DNA of 64,000 bases from Alphaproteobacteria bacterium (GTDB lineage: Bacteria; Pseudomonadota; Alphaproteobacteria; Rickettsiales; UBA998), in contig RDZH01000012.1 in the NCBI GenBank assembly GCA_004293935.1, positions 124,001 to 188,000 of the forward strand, read 5' to 3'. The notes under the pieces are model-generated. The model was not told the origin of the DNA. It worked only from the letters and a program-made list of their open reading frames with translations, and searched no databases. Of this stretch, positions 7,221-17,085 are shown one piece after another (the stretch's first letter is position 1; each line of letters starts with the position of its first letter). Both the position numbers and the translations under genes were made by a program.

Positions 7221-9386
7221 ATGACGATTGTGCGCCTTGCCCGCTTATGCTTGCCCGTAGTGGTGGATCGCCTCTTTGATTATGAAATCCCTGAGGGTAT
7301 GAATCTTGATCTTGGAGCGTTTGTGCAGGTTAATTTTGCTGGTCGCATTATGTGGGGTGTGGTGTGGGAACTAGCAACCATTCCACGCGCTGAAGCGCAT
7401 CCCAAGCTCAAACCTATTATCACCCATTATGCGCATCTCCCCCCCCTAACGGCATCGTTGCGGCATTTTCTCACAACATGCGCCCACTATAATTGCACAC
7501 CACTCGGCATGATGCTCAAATCATCCTGCCCCCATATGGATGCACAGCAAACCGAGCCAACAGAACGCTGGATATGCCTTGTGCATCGTGATATTCCTGC
7601 ATCTACTGCGCGCACCAAACTCTTTGATTTATTGCACGAGGGGAGCAAGCCCTACAGCGACGTGCGTGAGGCAGGCATATCAAGTGCGGTAGTGCGCAGC
7701 CTTGAGGCCTTAGGCGCAATACGCTATGAGGAACGCACACGCACCACATTGCCCCCACCGCCTTTGTGCGTACACGCCCCCACCTTAACCCACGCCCAAA
7801 GAGAAGCGGCAGATCGCTTAATTGCAGCACAAAATGAAGGCTATCAATGCTTCATGCTAGACGGCGCGACGGGATCGGGCAAAACGGAAGTGTTTTTTGA
7901 AGCAACCGAAGCTGTGATCCGCGCTGGTAAACAAGTCGTGCTATTACTTCCTGAAATTGCTTTATCGCTTGGCATTCAACAACGTGCTGTGCAGCGTTTT
8001 GGCATTGAACCCGTTTTATGGCATTCATCACAAACCCAGTCACACCGCATCCGTGATTTACGGCGCATCCTGAGTGGTGAGGCACAACTCATCATTGGCG
8101 CACGCTCCGCCTTATTTCTGCCCTATCCGCATTTGGGTCTGATTGTCATTGATGAGGAGCATGAAAGTTCCTATAAACAAGAAGATGGCGCGCATTATCA
8201 CGGGCGCGATATGGGCTTGCTACGTGCGCGCATTGAGGGCATACCGATCATTTTGGCTTCTGCCACCCCTTCCCTAGAAACATGGCATCATTGCCAAGAA
8301 CAACGCTATCACAGCATTGTGCTTGAGCGCAGAGCAGAGCAAGCTCTCCTCCCCATCATTCATCGCGTTGATATGCGCAAAGAATCCTTACCCAAACAAC
8401 GCTGGATTTCCACCCCATTACAAAACGCCATACAGCGTGGCTTAGCTGCCAACACACAAAGCCTACTTTTTCTCAATCGTCGTGGCTACGCCCCCTTAAC
8501 CTTATGCCGTTCATGTGGTCATCGCTATGAATGCCCAAGTTGTTCGGCGTGGCTTGTGTATCACGCCCAGCACCAGCATCTTTTGTGCCATCATTGCGGC
8601 TTAACCACACCACTTCCCCCAACCTGCCCATCATGTGGCGCATCGCATGAGCAATTATCCATGGTGGGGGTGGGTATTGAACGCATTGCGGAGGAAGCGC
8701 GCATTTTATTTCCTACGGCACGCTTATGTGTTTTAAGCGGTGATTCGCATGATAAAACTCATGAAATGCAGATCGCATTGGATAGTATGCAACGCAATGA
8801 AGTTGATATTATCATTGGCACGCAATTACTCGCAAAGGGGCATCATTTCCCCTATCTTGCCTGCGTTGGGGTCATTGATGGTGACAGCACCGCCATGGGT
8901 AGTGATGTGCGTGCCATGGAAAAAACCTATCAATTACTGCACCAATTAGCGGGTCGTGCAGGGCGTGAACAAGTGCAGGGCGAGGTGTACATCCAAACTT
9001 ATCAACCTGAAAGCCCGATGATGAATGCCCTATGCTCATGGGATCGCGATCGGTTCATGCGCTTAGAGTGCGAAGAACGGCGCAAGGCATCCATGCCCCC
9101 CTATAGCCGCCTAGCTAGCCTCATCATTGAAGGTCGCCCCGAAGAAGAAGTTTTGCGCATTGTCAAAGAGGCGCAAAAAAACCTCCCCCATGTTGAGGGC
9201 GTGCATGTGTTTGGGCCGGCCCCCGCTCCCTTGTATAAATTACGCAATAATTATCGCTATCGCTTTTTGTTGGTGGGTGGCAAACGAACGGCGTTGCAGC
9301 CCATCATCAAAGCGTGGTGCGCTGCCATGAATCCCCCCAAAACCGTGCAACTCCGCATTGATATTGATCCCATTTCGTTTGTTTAG
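7221..9386 (+). CDS. priA: Primosomal protein N' (replication restart helicase PriA)
   Basis: Superfamily 2 3'-5' DNA helicase that recognises stalled forks and reloads the replisome. It is 721 aa, usual length. It has an N-terminal fork-binding domain, Walker A GATGSGKT at 215-222, Walker B DEEH at 311-314, and an eight-cysteine zinc-binding insert at 429-472 (CRSCG, CPSC, CHHCG, CPSCG). Helicase motifs around GTQLLAKG and QLAGRAGR follow. It sits 10 bases behind tatA, probably in one transcript. Confidence 0.97.
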   Translation: MTIVRLARLCLPVVVDRLFDYEIPEGMNLDLGAFVQVNFAGRIMWGVVWELATIPRAEAHPKLKPIITHYAHLPPLTASLRHFLTTCAHYNCTPLGMMLKSSCPHMDAQQTEPTERWICLVHRDIPASTARTKLFDLLHEGSKPYSDVREAGISSAVVRSLEALGAIRYEERTRTTLPPPPLCVHAPTLTHAQREAADRLIAAQNEGYQCFMLDGATGSGKTEVFFEATEAVIRAGKQVVLLLPEIALSLGIQQRAVQRFGIEPVLWHSSQTQSHRIRDLRRILSGEAQLIIGARSALFLPYPHLGLIVIDEEHESSYKQEDGAHYHGRDMGLLRARIEGIPIILASATPSLETWHHCQEQRYHSIVLERRAEQALLPIIHRVDMRKESLPKQRWISTPLQNAIQRGLAANTQSLLFLNRRGYAPLTLCRSCGHRYECPSCSAWLVYHAQHQHLLCHHCGLTTPLPPTCPSCGASHEQLSMVGVGIERIAEEARILFPTARLCVLSGDSHDKTHEMQIALDSMQRNEVDIIIGTQLLAKGHHFPYLACVGVIDGDSTAMGSDVRAMEKTYQLLHQLAGRAGREQVQGEVYIQTYQPESPMMNALCSWDRDRFMRLECEERRKASMPPYSRLASLIIEGRPEEEVLRIVKEAQKNLPHVEGVHVFGPAPAPLYKLRNNYRYRFLLVGGKRTALQPIIKAWCAAMNPPKTVQLRIDIDPISFV

Positions 9387-9503
9387 CATTTAGCGTCATT
9401 TTACTAAAAAATAAGTTACGCGCACACAATAGTAAGTATAAATTAACCATTATGATGCTATACTGTAATGGTATTTCCTTTCGCTATAGCTACCCTTTGA
9501 ATT

Positions 9504-10259
9504 ATGGACATCAAAACTACCACGTTACGTGTTCGAGTTCCGATTTCCAGCCCTGTATGCGCAAAAATACCCGCTTATGATGCCGATACACCTTCCCTCA
9601 AGGAAGCTGGAGGTATCGTAATAAGAAGCTATCTGCAAGGTCATGCCTTGCGATTTTCAAGTTCCTTAACAGCAGTAGCTGCATACCACCCGCATGTGAA
9701 TGCAAAAAATTACAGTCATTTTTTTCTGACTCCGACGAGTCACGATTTTTTTTGGGCAAAAAACGCTCCTGAAGGTTTGTTTTATGAAATGATCGATGCG
9801 GGGTTAGTTTGGCTTAAAAACCAACAACCCAACGAAAAACGCGTGATTATTTTAAATGAAACCGCCCCAGAGCGAGTAAAGACTCCTCAAGGGGGGTTGC
9901 GTTCCCAACCTTGGGAACATATACATTGCATCTCTTTTTCTGAAATAGAAAAAGGTCAAGAGGTCGAAGAGGTTGAAGTCGAATGCGCAGAAACCGAAGT
10001 GGAAAATGACGCGAGTACGGTAGTACGCACTTTACGCGAAATGCCGTATGATAATTTTTCTGCAGCTTTTTCTAAAGCTGACGAAGATCATGTGCGGTTA
10101 CATTTAGTAACTGGAGCAAGCGATCCTTGGATCTTGTTCGGTGTGAAGCCTGCAAGAATATTTTCAGAGGATCTTGAGGGTCCATGCCCTAAATATGTTG
10201 GTCGCAGCTTAAAGGCTGCACGTGATTTGGCAATACGCCAACGGATGAACCAACAATGA
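9504..10259 (+). CDS. Hypothetical protein with acidic central stretch
   Basis: 251 aa, not recognised. There is no signal peptide or membrane helix. The N-terminal half contains aromatic-rich segments (NYSHFFLTP, HDFFWAKN, GLFYEMIDAGLVWL). Around residues 150-170 comes a Glu/Val-rich stretch (EKGQEVEEVEVECAETEVE) that probably acts as a linker. The C-terminal half has DPWILFGVKPARIF and ends in a basic segment. It is separated from priA by 117 bases and followed by a strong hairpin, so it is probably monocistronic. TATACT near 9470 could be its -10 element. Confidence 0.6.
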   Translation: MDIKTTTLRVRVPISSPVCAKIPAYDADTPSLKEAGGIVIRSYLQGHALRFSSSLTAVAAYHPHVNAKNYSHFFLTPTSHDFFWAKNAPEGLFYEMIDAGLVWLKNQQPNEKRVIILNETAPERVKTPQGGLRSQPWEHIHCISFSEIEKGQEVEEVEVECAETEVENDASTVVRTLREMPYDNFSAAFSKADEDHVRLHLVTGASDPWILFGVKPARIFSEDLEGPCPKYVGRSLKAARDLAIRQRMNQQ

Positions 10260-10260
10260 T

Positions 10261-10302
10261 ATAGATTTCCCCCTTAAAGCCTGTGCTTGAGGGGGAATCT
10301 AT
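10261..10302 (+). terminator. Strong hairpin terminator after the 9504 gene
   Basis: ATAGATTTCCCCC (10261-10273) pairs with GGGGGAATCTAT (10291-10302), one base bulged. It begins one base after the stop codon. No long U-run follows, but position and stem strength suggest termination. Confidence 0.65.
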
Positions 10303-10378
10303 ATTATGCGTTTAGCCCCGACAAATCTCCCTCATGCCTCTTTGAGACCCCTGCATACCCCATAAAACCTATAAATCC

Positions 10379-10466
10379 GTCATTCCTGCGAAGGCAGGAA
10401 TCCAGTAACAATTCATGGTAATGGATACCCTTCTTAAGCGAGTATGACAAGAAATGAGAGTTATGT
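10379..10466 (-). repeat. Dispersed double-hairpin repeat, full-length copy (reverse)
   Basis: Read on the - strand: ATAACTCTCATTTCTTGTCA, a first hairpin ending in GGGTATCCAT, then TACTGGATTCCTGCC and GGCAGGAATGACGG. The same order of blocks appears at 22978 and 58662 on the + strand. It lies between the 9504 terminator and the gene at 10552. Confidence 0.75.
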
Positions 10467-10551
10467 AGAACTCTCTCTATTATCTATTGAGGTGAAGCAC
10501 ATTATGTGCTAAGTATGGCATTATACGCTACGCGCCCTATAAGGTTGTTTT

Positions 10552-12336
10552 ATGACGAATATGCCTCTGAATGATCAGAACGAACAAACAAAATTAGGTA
10601 TCTTACCCCTTCAGATGCACAACACCCCAACAGGACATCAGCATACCAACGATTTTATTGATTCATTATTTTCTTGGAGTACAGGCGTATCCGCTGCTAT
10701 TGCAGCCACACCCCTTGCACTACAGCAATTTGGCATTGGCGTGAGTGAGCATGTCAAGAAGTTAGATACAGGTTTATGCTGTGAACTCATCCAAAATGCC
10801 ACCAAAGATACACCATGGCTTCAGCATGAGCATTGGAGTAAAAAGCTCGATGGTAGCACAGAAACAGTCTATGGCGTTGCGGGATGGGCATCAGGCTTGC
10901 TCAGCCATGTACCATGTGGCGAACAGATGCTACAACTAGAACAAGCTCTGCTAAAAAAATTAGAAGTATTACCCTTCATCAAAGAGGGTTCTGCCGATCA
11001 TCTGGATGTAAGCATCCATCCCTTGGCACGTGGCGGATTAATGAATGCATTGGTCGCAGGTGGCATCATTATGATGGGTCATTTCGGTGGCAAAATAATG
11101 GATCATGTGCATGTACAGCATCGTCTGCAAGAAGCCCAAGATTATGGCGCAAGCGAAGAAACCTTGGCACAGATTGCACAGGAACGCAGCGCACTTGGGC
11201 GCATCACGCAAGATGCATCCAAATTGCTTGGTTTTGGCGTGCTTATTCCTGCTATTTTACCGGGCGTTGGTCATGCATTGCTCTCACTAAGTAGCACGAT
11301 GGGGATTGATACATACGCCTCCCGTATGCTCGCTGATGGTACATCAACCAACATAGGCGAAGGGCCTGCAACGGCATTAGCGGCTTTTCTTGGGAAAAAT
11401 CCCGGTAGCTGCAAAGGAACAACAAAATTAACGGATACGATCGAAAGCACCCTTCTTTCGCAGCTTTGTTGCGTTGTTCCTGCCATCACGGCAGCCATTC
11501 CTGCCCTAGCAAACGTTGCACTAAATCAAAACAAAACCTATATCTACATGCCCGAAGACATCACGCCCTATGATGCGAAACACCATGCCGATATACCCGA
11601 TAAAGAAGCCCTAGCCCATCTTTCTGAGGAGTCATTGCTGCAACGCTATAAAAGCAATCAGTTTCATATTGATAACACCAAAGCCTCGCTTGATGCCACC
11701 AGTGGACTACGTACTATGCTAAAAACAGGAAGTGCGCTTGCAGCAACGGTGGGTACGATCGCACTTTCGCAGCATCTGATGCAACCCGATGCACCCAGCC
11801 CAGATAAAGAAAATCCACAGGATCAACTAGATAAGCTGAAGAACATGATTACCCCCAATGGCGTTCCTGCCACCAAACATGATGTCACCACATCCATCAC
11901 CAAAGATCATAATGGTTCTGTACTCAAAGCACATATTCCGCCTTATGATTCAAGCAATACAGATAATAGCCCTGACTTCATCTCAATGCAAACGGGGAGG
12001 GATTGTTGCCCCGGAACTCTCTATGTGCGCAAAGATAATGTAGAAAACTATATCAAAGCAACGTCTGGTGAAACGGCATCCACAGCAAATAATCCGCAGA
12101 TCACCAAAAATCGCACATTATTATCTGGTGGGGTATCTGGTCTTTTAGGTGCAGCAGCCTACAAGGTAGCAGAACATGTTGTGGATGGCGCATCTCATAA
12201 AAAAATCGCCCAATTAGAACAAGAAAATTCTGTTATTGATACCATCCTTGCCACCAAAAACGCTCAAAAGACGGCAACTCATACAGATCGCCTTGCCCAA
12301 AAAGAAGATCAACCCCTATTTGCACATGCGCGATAA
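10552..12336 (+). CDS. Hypothetical multi-pass hydrophobic protein
   Basis: 594 aa, not recognised. There are about six small-residue-rich hydrophobic segments, near residues 45-60, 158-180, 225-245, 305-325, 390-408 and 525-545 (for example LMNALVAGGIIMMGHFGG, GVLIPAILPGVGHALL, GGVSGLLGAAAYKV). Between them are hydrophilic stretches with His and Cys (GLCCEL, QLCCVV, GRDCCPG) and a C-terminal Gln/Lys/Ala-rich region. No signal peptide is seen. The pattern of short Gly/Ala-rich helices resembles pore-forming or secreted effector-type proteins, but this is only an impression. It ends three bases before recJ. Two smaller unknowns (17136, 17685) have a similar composition. Confidence 0.6.
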   Translation: MTNMPLNDQNEQTKLGILPLQMHNTPTGHQHTNDFIDSLFSWSTGVSAAIAATPLALQQFGIGVSEHVKKLDTGLCCELIQNATKDTPWLQHEHWSKKLDGSTETVYGVAGWASGLLSHVPCGEQMLQLEQALLKKLEVLPFIKEGSADHLDVSIHPLARGGLMNALVAGGIIMMGHFGGKIMDHVHVQHRLQEAQDYGASEETLAQIAQERSALGRITQDASKLLGFGVLIPAILPGVGHALLSLSSTMGIDTYASRMLADGTSTNIGEGPATALAAFLGKNPGSCKGTTKLTDTIESTLLSQLCCVVPAITAAIPALANVALNQNKTYIYMPEDITPYDAKHHADIPDKEALAHLSEESLLQRYKSNQFHIDNTKASLDATSGLRTMLKTGSALAATVGTIALSQHLMQPDAPSPDKENPQDQLDKLKNMITPNGVPATKHDVTTSITKDHNGSVLKAHIPPYDSSNTDNSPDFISMQTGRDCCPGTLYVRKDNVENYIKATSGETASTANNPQITKNRTLLSGGVSGLLGAAAYKVAEHVVDGASHKKIAQLEQENSVIDTILATKNAQKTATHTDRLAQKEDQPLFAHAR

Positions 12337-12339
12337 TTT

Positions 12340-14130
12340 ATGCTCCACGCCTCCTCTCTCTTTGCACATCATCACGCCCCATGCGAGGGCATCTCTGCTT
12401 TAGGGCGTGCATGGTCATGGCGCAGTGACGATGCTGCCTTAGTCGCGGATATGGTGCGCTACCTACAGATTCCTGAATTACTCGCCACCTTATTAGCAGG
12501 GCGGGGGCAAACCCTTGATAGCGCACTGGATTATCTCACGCCCTCACTAAAACACGCCTTGCCCGATCCCCTGCATCTGCACGATATGGAACAAGCCATA
12601 GCGCGATTAATCACCGCCATTCAAACACAAGAACGCATTATAATTTTTGGGGATTATGATGTTGATGGCGCAACTTCAACTGCATTGATGATCCACTATT
12701 TACGCGCCGTGGGTGCGGATGTCGGATATTATATCCCTGATCGCCACCTTGAGGGCTATGGTCCAAACAGTGCCGCATTATTAAAATTAAAAGAAGAGGG
12801 TGCATCGTTGGTGGTGACGGTTGATTGCGGTGCAGTATCTTTTGCGCCCTTAGCCGATGCTCATGCTGCGGGTCTCGATGTGATTGTGGTGGATCACCAT
12901 AAAGGTGCTGCGGAACTCCCCAAAGCGGTGGCGGTGGTGAATCCCAATCGCTTGGATGAGATGTCAAACTATCGCCATTGCGCTGCGGTGGGGGTGGTGT
13001 TTCTGTTGCTGATTGCCTTAAATGCACGTTTGCGCACGATGGGTTATTTTAGCACGCGCTCCGAACCAAATTTAATGCATTGGCTCGATTTAGTCGCTAT
13101 TGGCACAATCTGTGATGTGGTATCACTCACCACACTGAACCGCGCCTATGCTGCACAAGGATTGCGCGTCGCATCCTACCGTCGCAATATGGGGCTGACA
13201 GCATTGCTTGATCATGCAGGTGTGCATGGTGAAATCACTGCCTATCATGCAGGTTTTGTCATAGGACCACGCATCAATGCAGGGGGGCGCGTTGGTGCTT
13301 CTGATTTAGGGGTGCGTTTGCTCACTTCTGAAAACCCCAAAGAATGCGCTGAGATTGCTGCGCAATTAGGTCTCTATAATCAAGAACGGCAAGCCATTGA
13401 ACAAACCGTCTTAGATGCCGCCTTAGCGGAGGCAGAAAAACAAGTCAACGCCCCAATGATGTGTGTGGCGGGGGATGGATGGCACGCGGGTGTGATTGGC
13501 ATTGTCGCAAGTCGTCTCAAAGATCGCTATGATCGCCCTGCCATTGTCATTGCCTTTGAAGGTGAGAAAGGCAAAGCAAGTGCGCGCTCCGTTGCAGGGA
13601 TTGATATTGGTGTTGCCATTGTACGCGCCCGTGAAGAAGGCATTATTTTAGAAGGCGGCGGGCATAGCATGGCAGGAGGTTTTAGCCTCACCAAAGCGCA
13701 ATATGATGAAGCCGTAGCGTTTTTTCACCATTATTGCGAAGCACCGATGCGCACTTATGTTGAACACCGCACCATCAAACTTGATAGTGCCATCACCTGC
13801 GCCATGGTAAACGCGAACACCATCGCGCAATTAGAACGCGCTGCTCCCTTTGGTGCGGGCAACCCTTCTGGAATGTTCGTGCTCCGCAATGTGCGTGTTC
13901 TTAGTGTGGATGCGCTAAAAGAGCAGCATTTGCGCGTGTTGGTGACGGATGTCACAGGCGCACGCGTCAAAGCCATGTGCTTTCGCGCCATTGGCACGGC
14001 ACTAGGGGATATGCTCCTAGGCTGCCGTGGAAAGACCATCCACCTTGCGGGCAACCTCAAAAGCGATGTCTGGCAAGGTAGAGCGCAAGTGACGTTCATG
14101 ATCCATGATGCCATGCAGGAGGGCGTATGA
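12340..14130 (+). CDS. recJ: Single-stranded-DNA-specific exonuclease RecJ
   Basis: 5'-3' single-strand DNA exonuclease of the DHH phosphoesterase family, used in RecFOR recombination, mismatch repair and base excision repair. It is 596 aa, normal length. Metal-binding motifs seen: DYDVDGA at 105-111, VDCG at 161-164, DHH at 185-187, and the DHHA1 motif GGHSMAGGF near residue 445. The OB-fold region at the C-terminus is present. Its last four bases overlap the start of the RelA/SpoT-domain gene (ATGA), which suggests translational coupling. Confidence 0.96.
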   Translation: MLHASSLFAHHHAPCEGISALGRAWSWRSDDAALVADMVRYLQIPELLATLLAGRGQTLDSALDYLTPSLKHALPDPLHLHDMEQAIARLITAIQTQERIIIFGDYDVDGATSTALMIHYLRAVGADVGYYIPDRHLEGYGPNSAALLKLKEEGASLVVTVDCGAVSFAPLADAHAAGLDVIVVDHHKGAAELPKAVAVVNPNRLDEMSNYRHCAAVGVVFLLLIALNARLRTMGYFSTRSEPNLMHWLDLVAIGTICDVVSLTTLNRAYAAQGLRVASYRRNMGLTALLDHAGVHGEITAYHAGFVIGPRINAGGRVGASDLGVRLLTSENPKECAEIAAQLGLYNQERQAIEQTVLDAALAEAEKQVNAPMMCVAGDGWHAGVIGIVASRLKDRYDRPAIVIAFEGEKGKASARSVAGIDIGVAIVRAREEGIILEGGGHSMAGGFSLTKAQYDEAVAFFHHYCEAPMRTYVEHRTIKLDSAITCAMVNANTIAQLERAAPFGAGNPSGMFVLRNVRVLSVDALKEQHLRVLVTDVTGARVKAMCFRAIGTALGDMLLGCRGKTIHLAGNLKSDVWQGRAQVTFMIHDAMQEGV

Positions 14131-15191
14131 TTAATTATGAAGCGATAGCCCCGATGAATTTTAGCAAAGGCGATATACGGCGTGCAGGGAAATTGCTCAA
14201 ACGCACCGAATTAAGGGATACAGAGGAATATCGCAAAGCACAAAAGCTAGTGCAGACATGGCGAGGATATTATCTTTATCCAATGAATACATTGCAAAAA
14301 CATGTGCGCAACCAATTAAAACATATTGGGCAAGAACCCTATATAGGGCAACGCTTAAAACGCCTCCCTACCATCATCGATAAATTATCACGCATCGAGG
14401 GAACGCTGGAGACGATGCAAGATATAGGAGGAATGCGAGTGTTGTGCGATGATGTAGCTTCGATGGATGCGCTTATGCAGCGTTTGGAAAAATCACGCGC
14501 ACGCCACAAAATCAAGCGTACCAGTGACTATATAACCACACCGACGCCCAAGGGTTATCGTAGCAAGCATATTATTTATGAAGTCTATTCATCTTCCTCA
14601 AAAACTCCTGATTTTTTGCAAGGGATGACCGTTGAATTACAAGTGCGCACCAACATTCAGCATGATTGGGCAACGGCGGTGGAAGTGGTGGATATGGTGT
14701 ATGATAGTTCGCTAAAAACTGGATCAGGCCCTGATGAATGGAAGCAATTTTTTCTGCTTGCGAGTGCCATAGGTGCGCATCTTGAAGGCTTACCACGTCC
14801 TACTCCTTATGAACATAGCACGGCTGAGGAATTAGCGCGTTGTTTAATTAACGATACAGTAATGGGGAATTGTTGGCGTTCACTGGTTGCACTTCAAGTG
14901 ATTACACCAGATGTAAAGAACCTATATTACCATGTGCTTGCCACTGATTACGAAGACTTATATGAATACGTTTCCTTCTCTGATAAAGAAGAAGCAATTA
15001 AAGCCTACAATATGTACGAATCTATGCGTCCTGCTTCTGGAGTGATGAACGTGGTGTTAGTTGAGGTAGACGGAAAAAACCTTGCAAAAATGTATAAGAA
15101 CTATTTTCATAATGTTAGCAATTTTGTGCAGATACTCAATGAATTTGTGCATGAACATTATGAAAAAAAAACCACCCTCACCCATCCTTAA
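14127..15191 (+). CDS. RelA/SpoT-domain protein, small alarmone synthetase-like
   Basis: 354 aa with a RelA/SpoT nucleotidyltransferase domain at about 40-215 and no HD hydrolase, TGS or ACT domain. Expected motifs are present: MQDIGGMRV (acidic D99), TPKGYRSKHIIYEV at 140-153, and VELQVRTNIQHDWATAVE with E170 and H179. The family makes (p)ppGpp or related nucleotides; some small members are toxins that modify other targets. The C-terminal 140 residues include an acidic, aromatic-rich stretch (YHVLATDYEDLYEYVSFSD) I do not recognise. GGAGG sits just upstream and the start overlaps the recJ stop. Confidence 0.82.
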   Translation: MINYEAIAPMNFSKGDIRRAGKLLKRTELRDTEEYRKAQKLVQTWRGYYLYPMNTLQKHVRNQLKHIGQEPYIGQRLKRLPTIIDKLSRIEGTLETMQDIGGMRVLCDDVASMDALMQRLEKSRARHKIKRTSDYITTPTPKGYRSKHIIYEVYSSSSKTPDFLQGMTVELQVRTNIQHDWATAVEVVDMVYDSSLKTGSGPDEWKQFFLLASAIGAHLEGLPRPTPYEHSTAEELARCLINDTVMGNCWRSLVALQVITPDVKNLYYHVLATDYEDLYEYVSFSDKEEAIKAYNMYESMRPASGVMNVVLVEVDGKNLAKMYKNYFHNVSNFVQILNEFVHEHYEKKTTLTHP

Positions 15192-15218
15192 ACCAACCTC
15201 CCCTATCATGAGCCTTCT

Positions 15219-16238
15219 ATGACCAATCCTTCTCGCATATTATCTGGCATTCAACCGACTGGCAACATCCACCTTGGGAACTATCTCGGGGCGATCCGTA
15301 ATTGGGTAGGGATGCAAAATGAAGCAGAATGCTTATTCATGCTTGCTGATATGCACGCAATCACCTTGCCTTATGTGCCTGCGGAGTTGCGCGCATGTGT
15401 GCGTTCCACCGCAGCCTATTACATTGCGTGTGGCATTGATCCCGACAAAAGCGCGATCTTTCCGCAATCTGCCATAGCAGGACATGCCGAACTTAGTTGG
15501 ATACTCACCTGCCATACTCCCCTAGGCTGGTTAAATCGCATGACGCAATTTAAGGAGAAAGCGGGCAAACATAAGGATAACGCCTCTTTGGGTTTATATA
15601 GCTATCCCGTCTTGATGGCTGCGGATATTTTACTCTACCGTGCCACGCATGTGCCTGTGGGGGAGGATCAAAAACAGCACCTAGAATTAGCACGCGATAT
15701 TGCAGGGGCGATGAATCGCTTCTATGAGCAAGAACTTTTTCCTCTGCCCGAGCCAGTGATCATGAAGCAAGCTGCCCGCATTATGAGCCTGCGTGATGGC
15801 ACAAAAAAAATGAGTAAATCCGATGAATCGGAGCAATCGCGTATTCATTTAAGTGATAGCAACGATGCCATTGCCACGAAGATTCGCAAAGCCAAATCTG
15901 ATATGCTGGAAGGTATTTCTTATGACCTAGCAGCACGCCCCGAAGCATCCAATTTGCTAAGCATCTATGCCACCATCCAAGGCATCAGCATTGACGAAGC
16001 GCAAGCCACGTGTGGTGCGCTCAATTTCTCATCCTTCAAAGAACGGCTAGCGGAGGCACTCATTGCGCATCTCACCCCCATCCGTGAGAAATATCACCTA
16101 TTAATGAACAATCCTGCGTATCTCGATGGCATTATGCATGATGGTATCAGTAAAGCCCGTATCATTGCCGATGATCATATGCGTCATATCAAAGAGGTGG
16201 CAGGGTTTTATAGTGCCTCTCACGATAGGAAATGGTAG
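15219..16238 (+). CDS. trpS: Tryptophan-tRNA ligase TrpS
   Basis: Class Ic aminoacyl-tRNA synthetase that charges tRNA-Trp. It is 339 aa, usual bacterial length. It shows the HIGH-equivalent HLGN at 18-21 within SGIQPTGNIHLGN, the GEDQ motif near 148-151 and the KMSKS loop at 197-201. It lies 27 bases after the RelA/SpoT-domain gene and 3 bases before the next small gene, so recJ to 16871 may be one transcription unit. Confidence 0.97.
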   Translation: MTNPSRILSGIQPTGNIHLGNYLGAIRNWVGMQNEAECLFMLADMHAITLPYVPAELRACVRSTAAYYIACGIDPDKSAIFPQSAIAGHAELSWILTCHTPLGWLNRMTQFKEKAGKHKDNASLGLYSYPVLMAADILLYRATHVPVGEDQKQHLELARDIAGAMNRFYEQELFPLPEPVIMKQAARIMSLRDGTKKMSKSDESEQSRIHLSDSNDAIATKIRKAKSDMLEGISYDLAARPEASNLLSIYATIQGISIDEAQATCGALNFSSFKERLAEALIAHLTPIREKYHLLMNNPAYLDGIMHDGISKARIIADDHMRHIKEVAGFYSASHDRKW

Positions 16239-16241
16239 TCT

Positions 16242-16871
16242 ATGTTGCGTCTATTGATGCTTCCTTTTCAGATGTTTCGGATGATCCGCAAAATACTATG
16301 GCGCATCATCTGGCATTTTGTCTATTTTTTCCTGCTTAAACCGCAGCGTTTGCTTTATTTCACGGCACTGATCATTGTCATCTCATGGCTAATGCCCGAC
16401 AATCGATCTGTGTCGTCTGCTCCTCCTCCGCTTGAGCCGATCAAACCAATGATCGAAAAAAGCGATCAGGTTGTTAGCACCCTGCCTAAGATCAAAGGCA
16501 CGATACGCAATGTCAATAGCGTCTTTAACGCAAGCTCTCTTGACATCATGGGCGATATGGAACGACACAATTATTATAAGCATTTTTATCATGTCATGAC
16601 GCATGAACAGGCGGATGTGCCGTACCGCTGGAAAATATCCGATAATTTTTTTGGTTCTCTCACTGCGCAAGCCCCTTTTAAGGCGCGCTCAGGGGTGATG
16701 TGCCGCTTTTATAAAGAGTTATTATCCTATCGTGGGCAACATGAATCCTTTGATGGGCTAGCCTGCCAACGCCAGCGTGGCGGATGGTGTCGCCTACGTC
16801 CTCAAAGCGCGCACACATGCTCACTTGGCAAACCAAGCAAAATGGATATGTTTTTTAACAATTTATTCTGA
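16242..16871 (+). CDS. Membrane-anchored hypothetical protein, surface-antigen-like C-terminus
   Basis: 209 aa. A basic, aromatic N-terminus is followed by one membrane helix (about 36-52, LLYFTALIIVISWLM), then a Pro-rich linker. The C-terminal part (about 140-195) holds AQAPFKARSGVMCRFYKEL, DGLACQRQRGGWCRLRP: Cys/Trp spacing like the RT0821/Lpp0805 surface protein and 17-kDa antigen C-terminal domains of alphaproteobacteria. The function of that domain is unknown. The protein is probably inner-membrane anchored with a periplasmic domain. It follows trpS by three bases. Confidence 0.65.
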   Translation: MLRLLMLPFQMFRMIRKILWRIIWHFVYFFLLKPQRLLYFTALIIVISWLMPDNRSVSSAPPPLEPIKPMIEKSDQVVSTLPKIKGTIRNVNSVFNASSLDIMGDMERHNYYKHFYHVMTHEQADVPYRWKISDNFFGSLTAQAPFKARSGVMCRFYKELLSYRGQHESFDGLACQRQRGGWCRLRPQSAHTCSLGKPSKMDMFFNNLF

Positions 16872-16896
16872 TTTCGTTAGAGAACGACTATAAATT

Positions 16897-17060
16897 TCGT
16901 CATTCTTGGCGTAAGGCAGGCATCCCTCACCATCCTTCACATTATCACACTATGCATTCGGTCTTATGCTCCCCCGCTTGCGGGGGAGTAAACCATTCAT
17001 ATATCATGAGGGGCGGTGAGCAGGCATCCAGAACAACCCATGATCGCTGGATACCCACTG
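16897..17060 (+). repeat. Degenerate intergenic repeat pieces
   Basis: Fragments of the double-hairpin family: CGTCATTCTTGGCGTAAGGC with GGCAGGCATCC at the left, then CAGGCATCCAGAAC and CTGGATACCC at 17020-17057. Between them lies a separate perfect hairpin (16969-16988). It looks like a decayed or interrupted copy. Confidence 0.55.
16969..16988. terminator. Perfect GC-rich hairpin
   Basis: CTCCCCCG (16969-16976) and CGGGGGAG (16981-16988) around a CTTG loop. It lies about 100 bases after the 16242 gene. No U-tract follows, so a repeat-derived hairpin is as likely as a terminator. Confidence 0.45.
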
Positions 17061-17085
17061 TAACATAATTGTCATATTTTTATCA

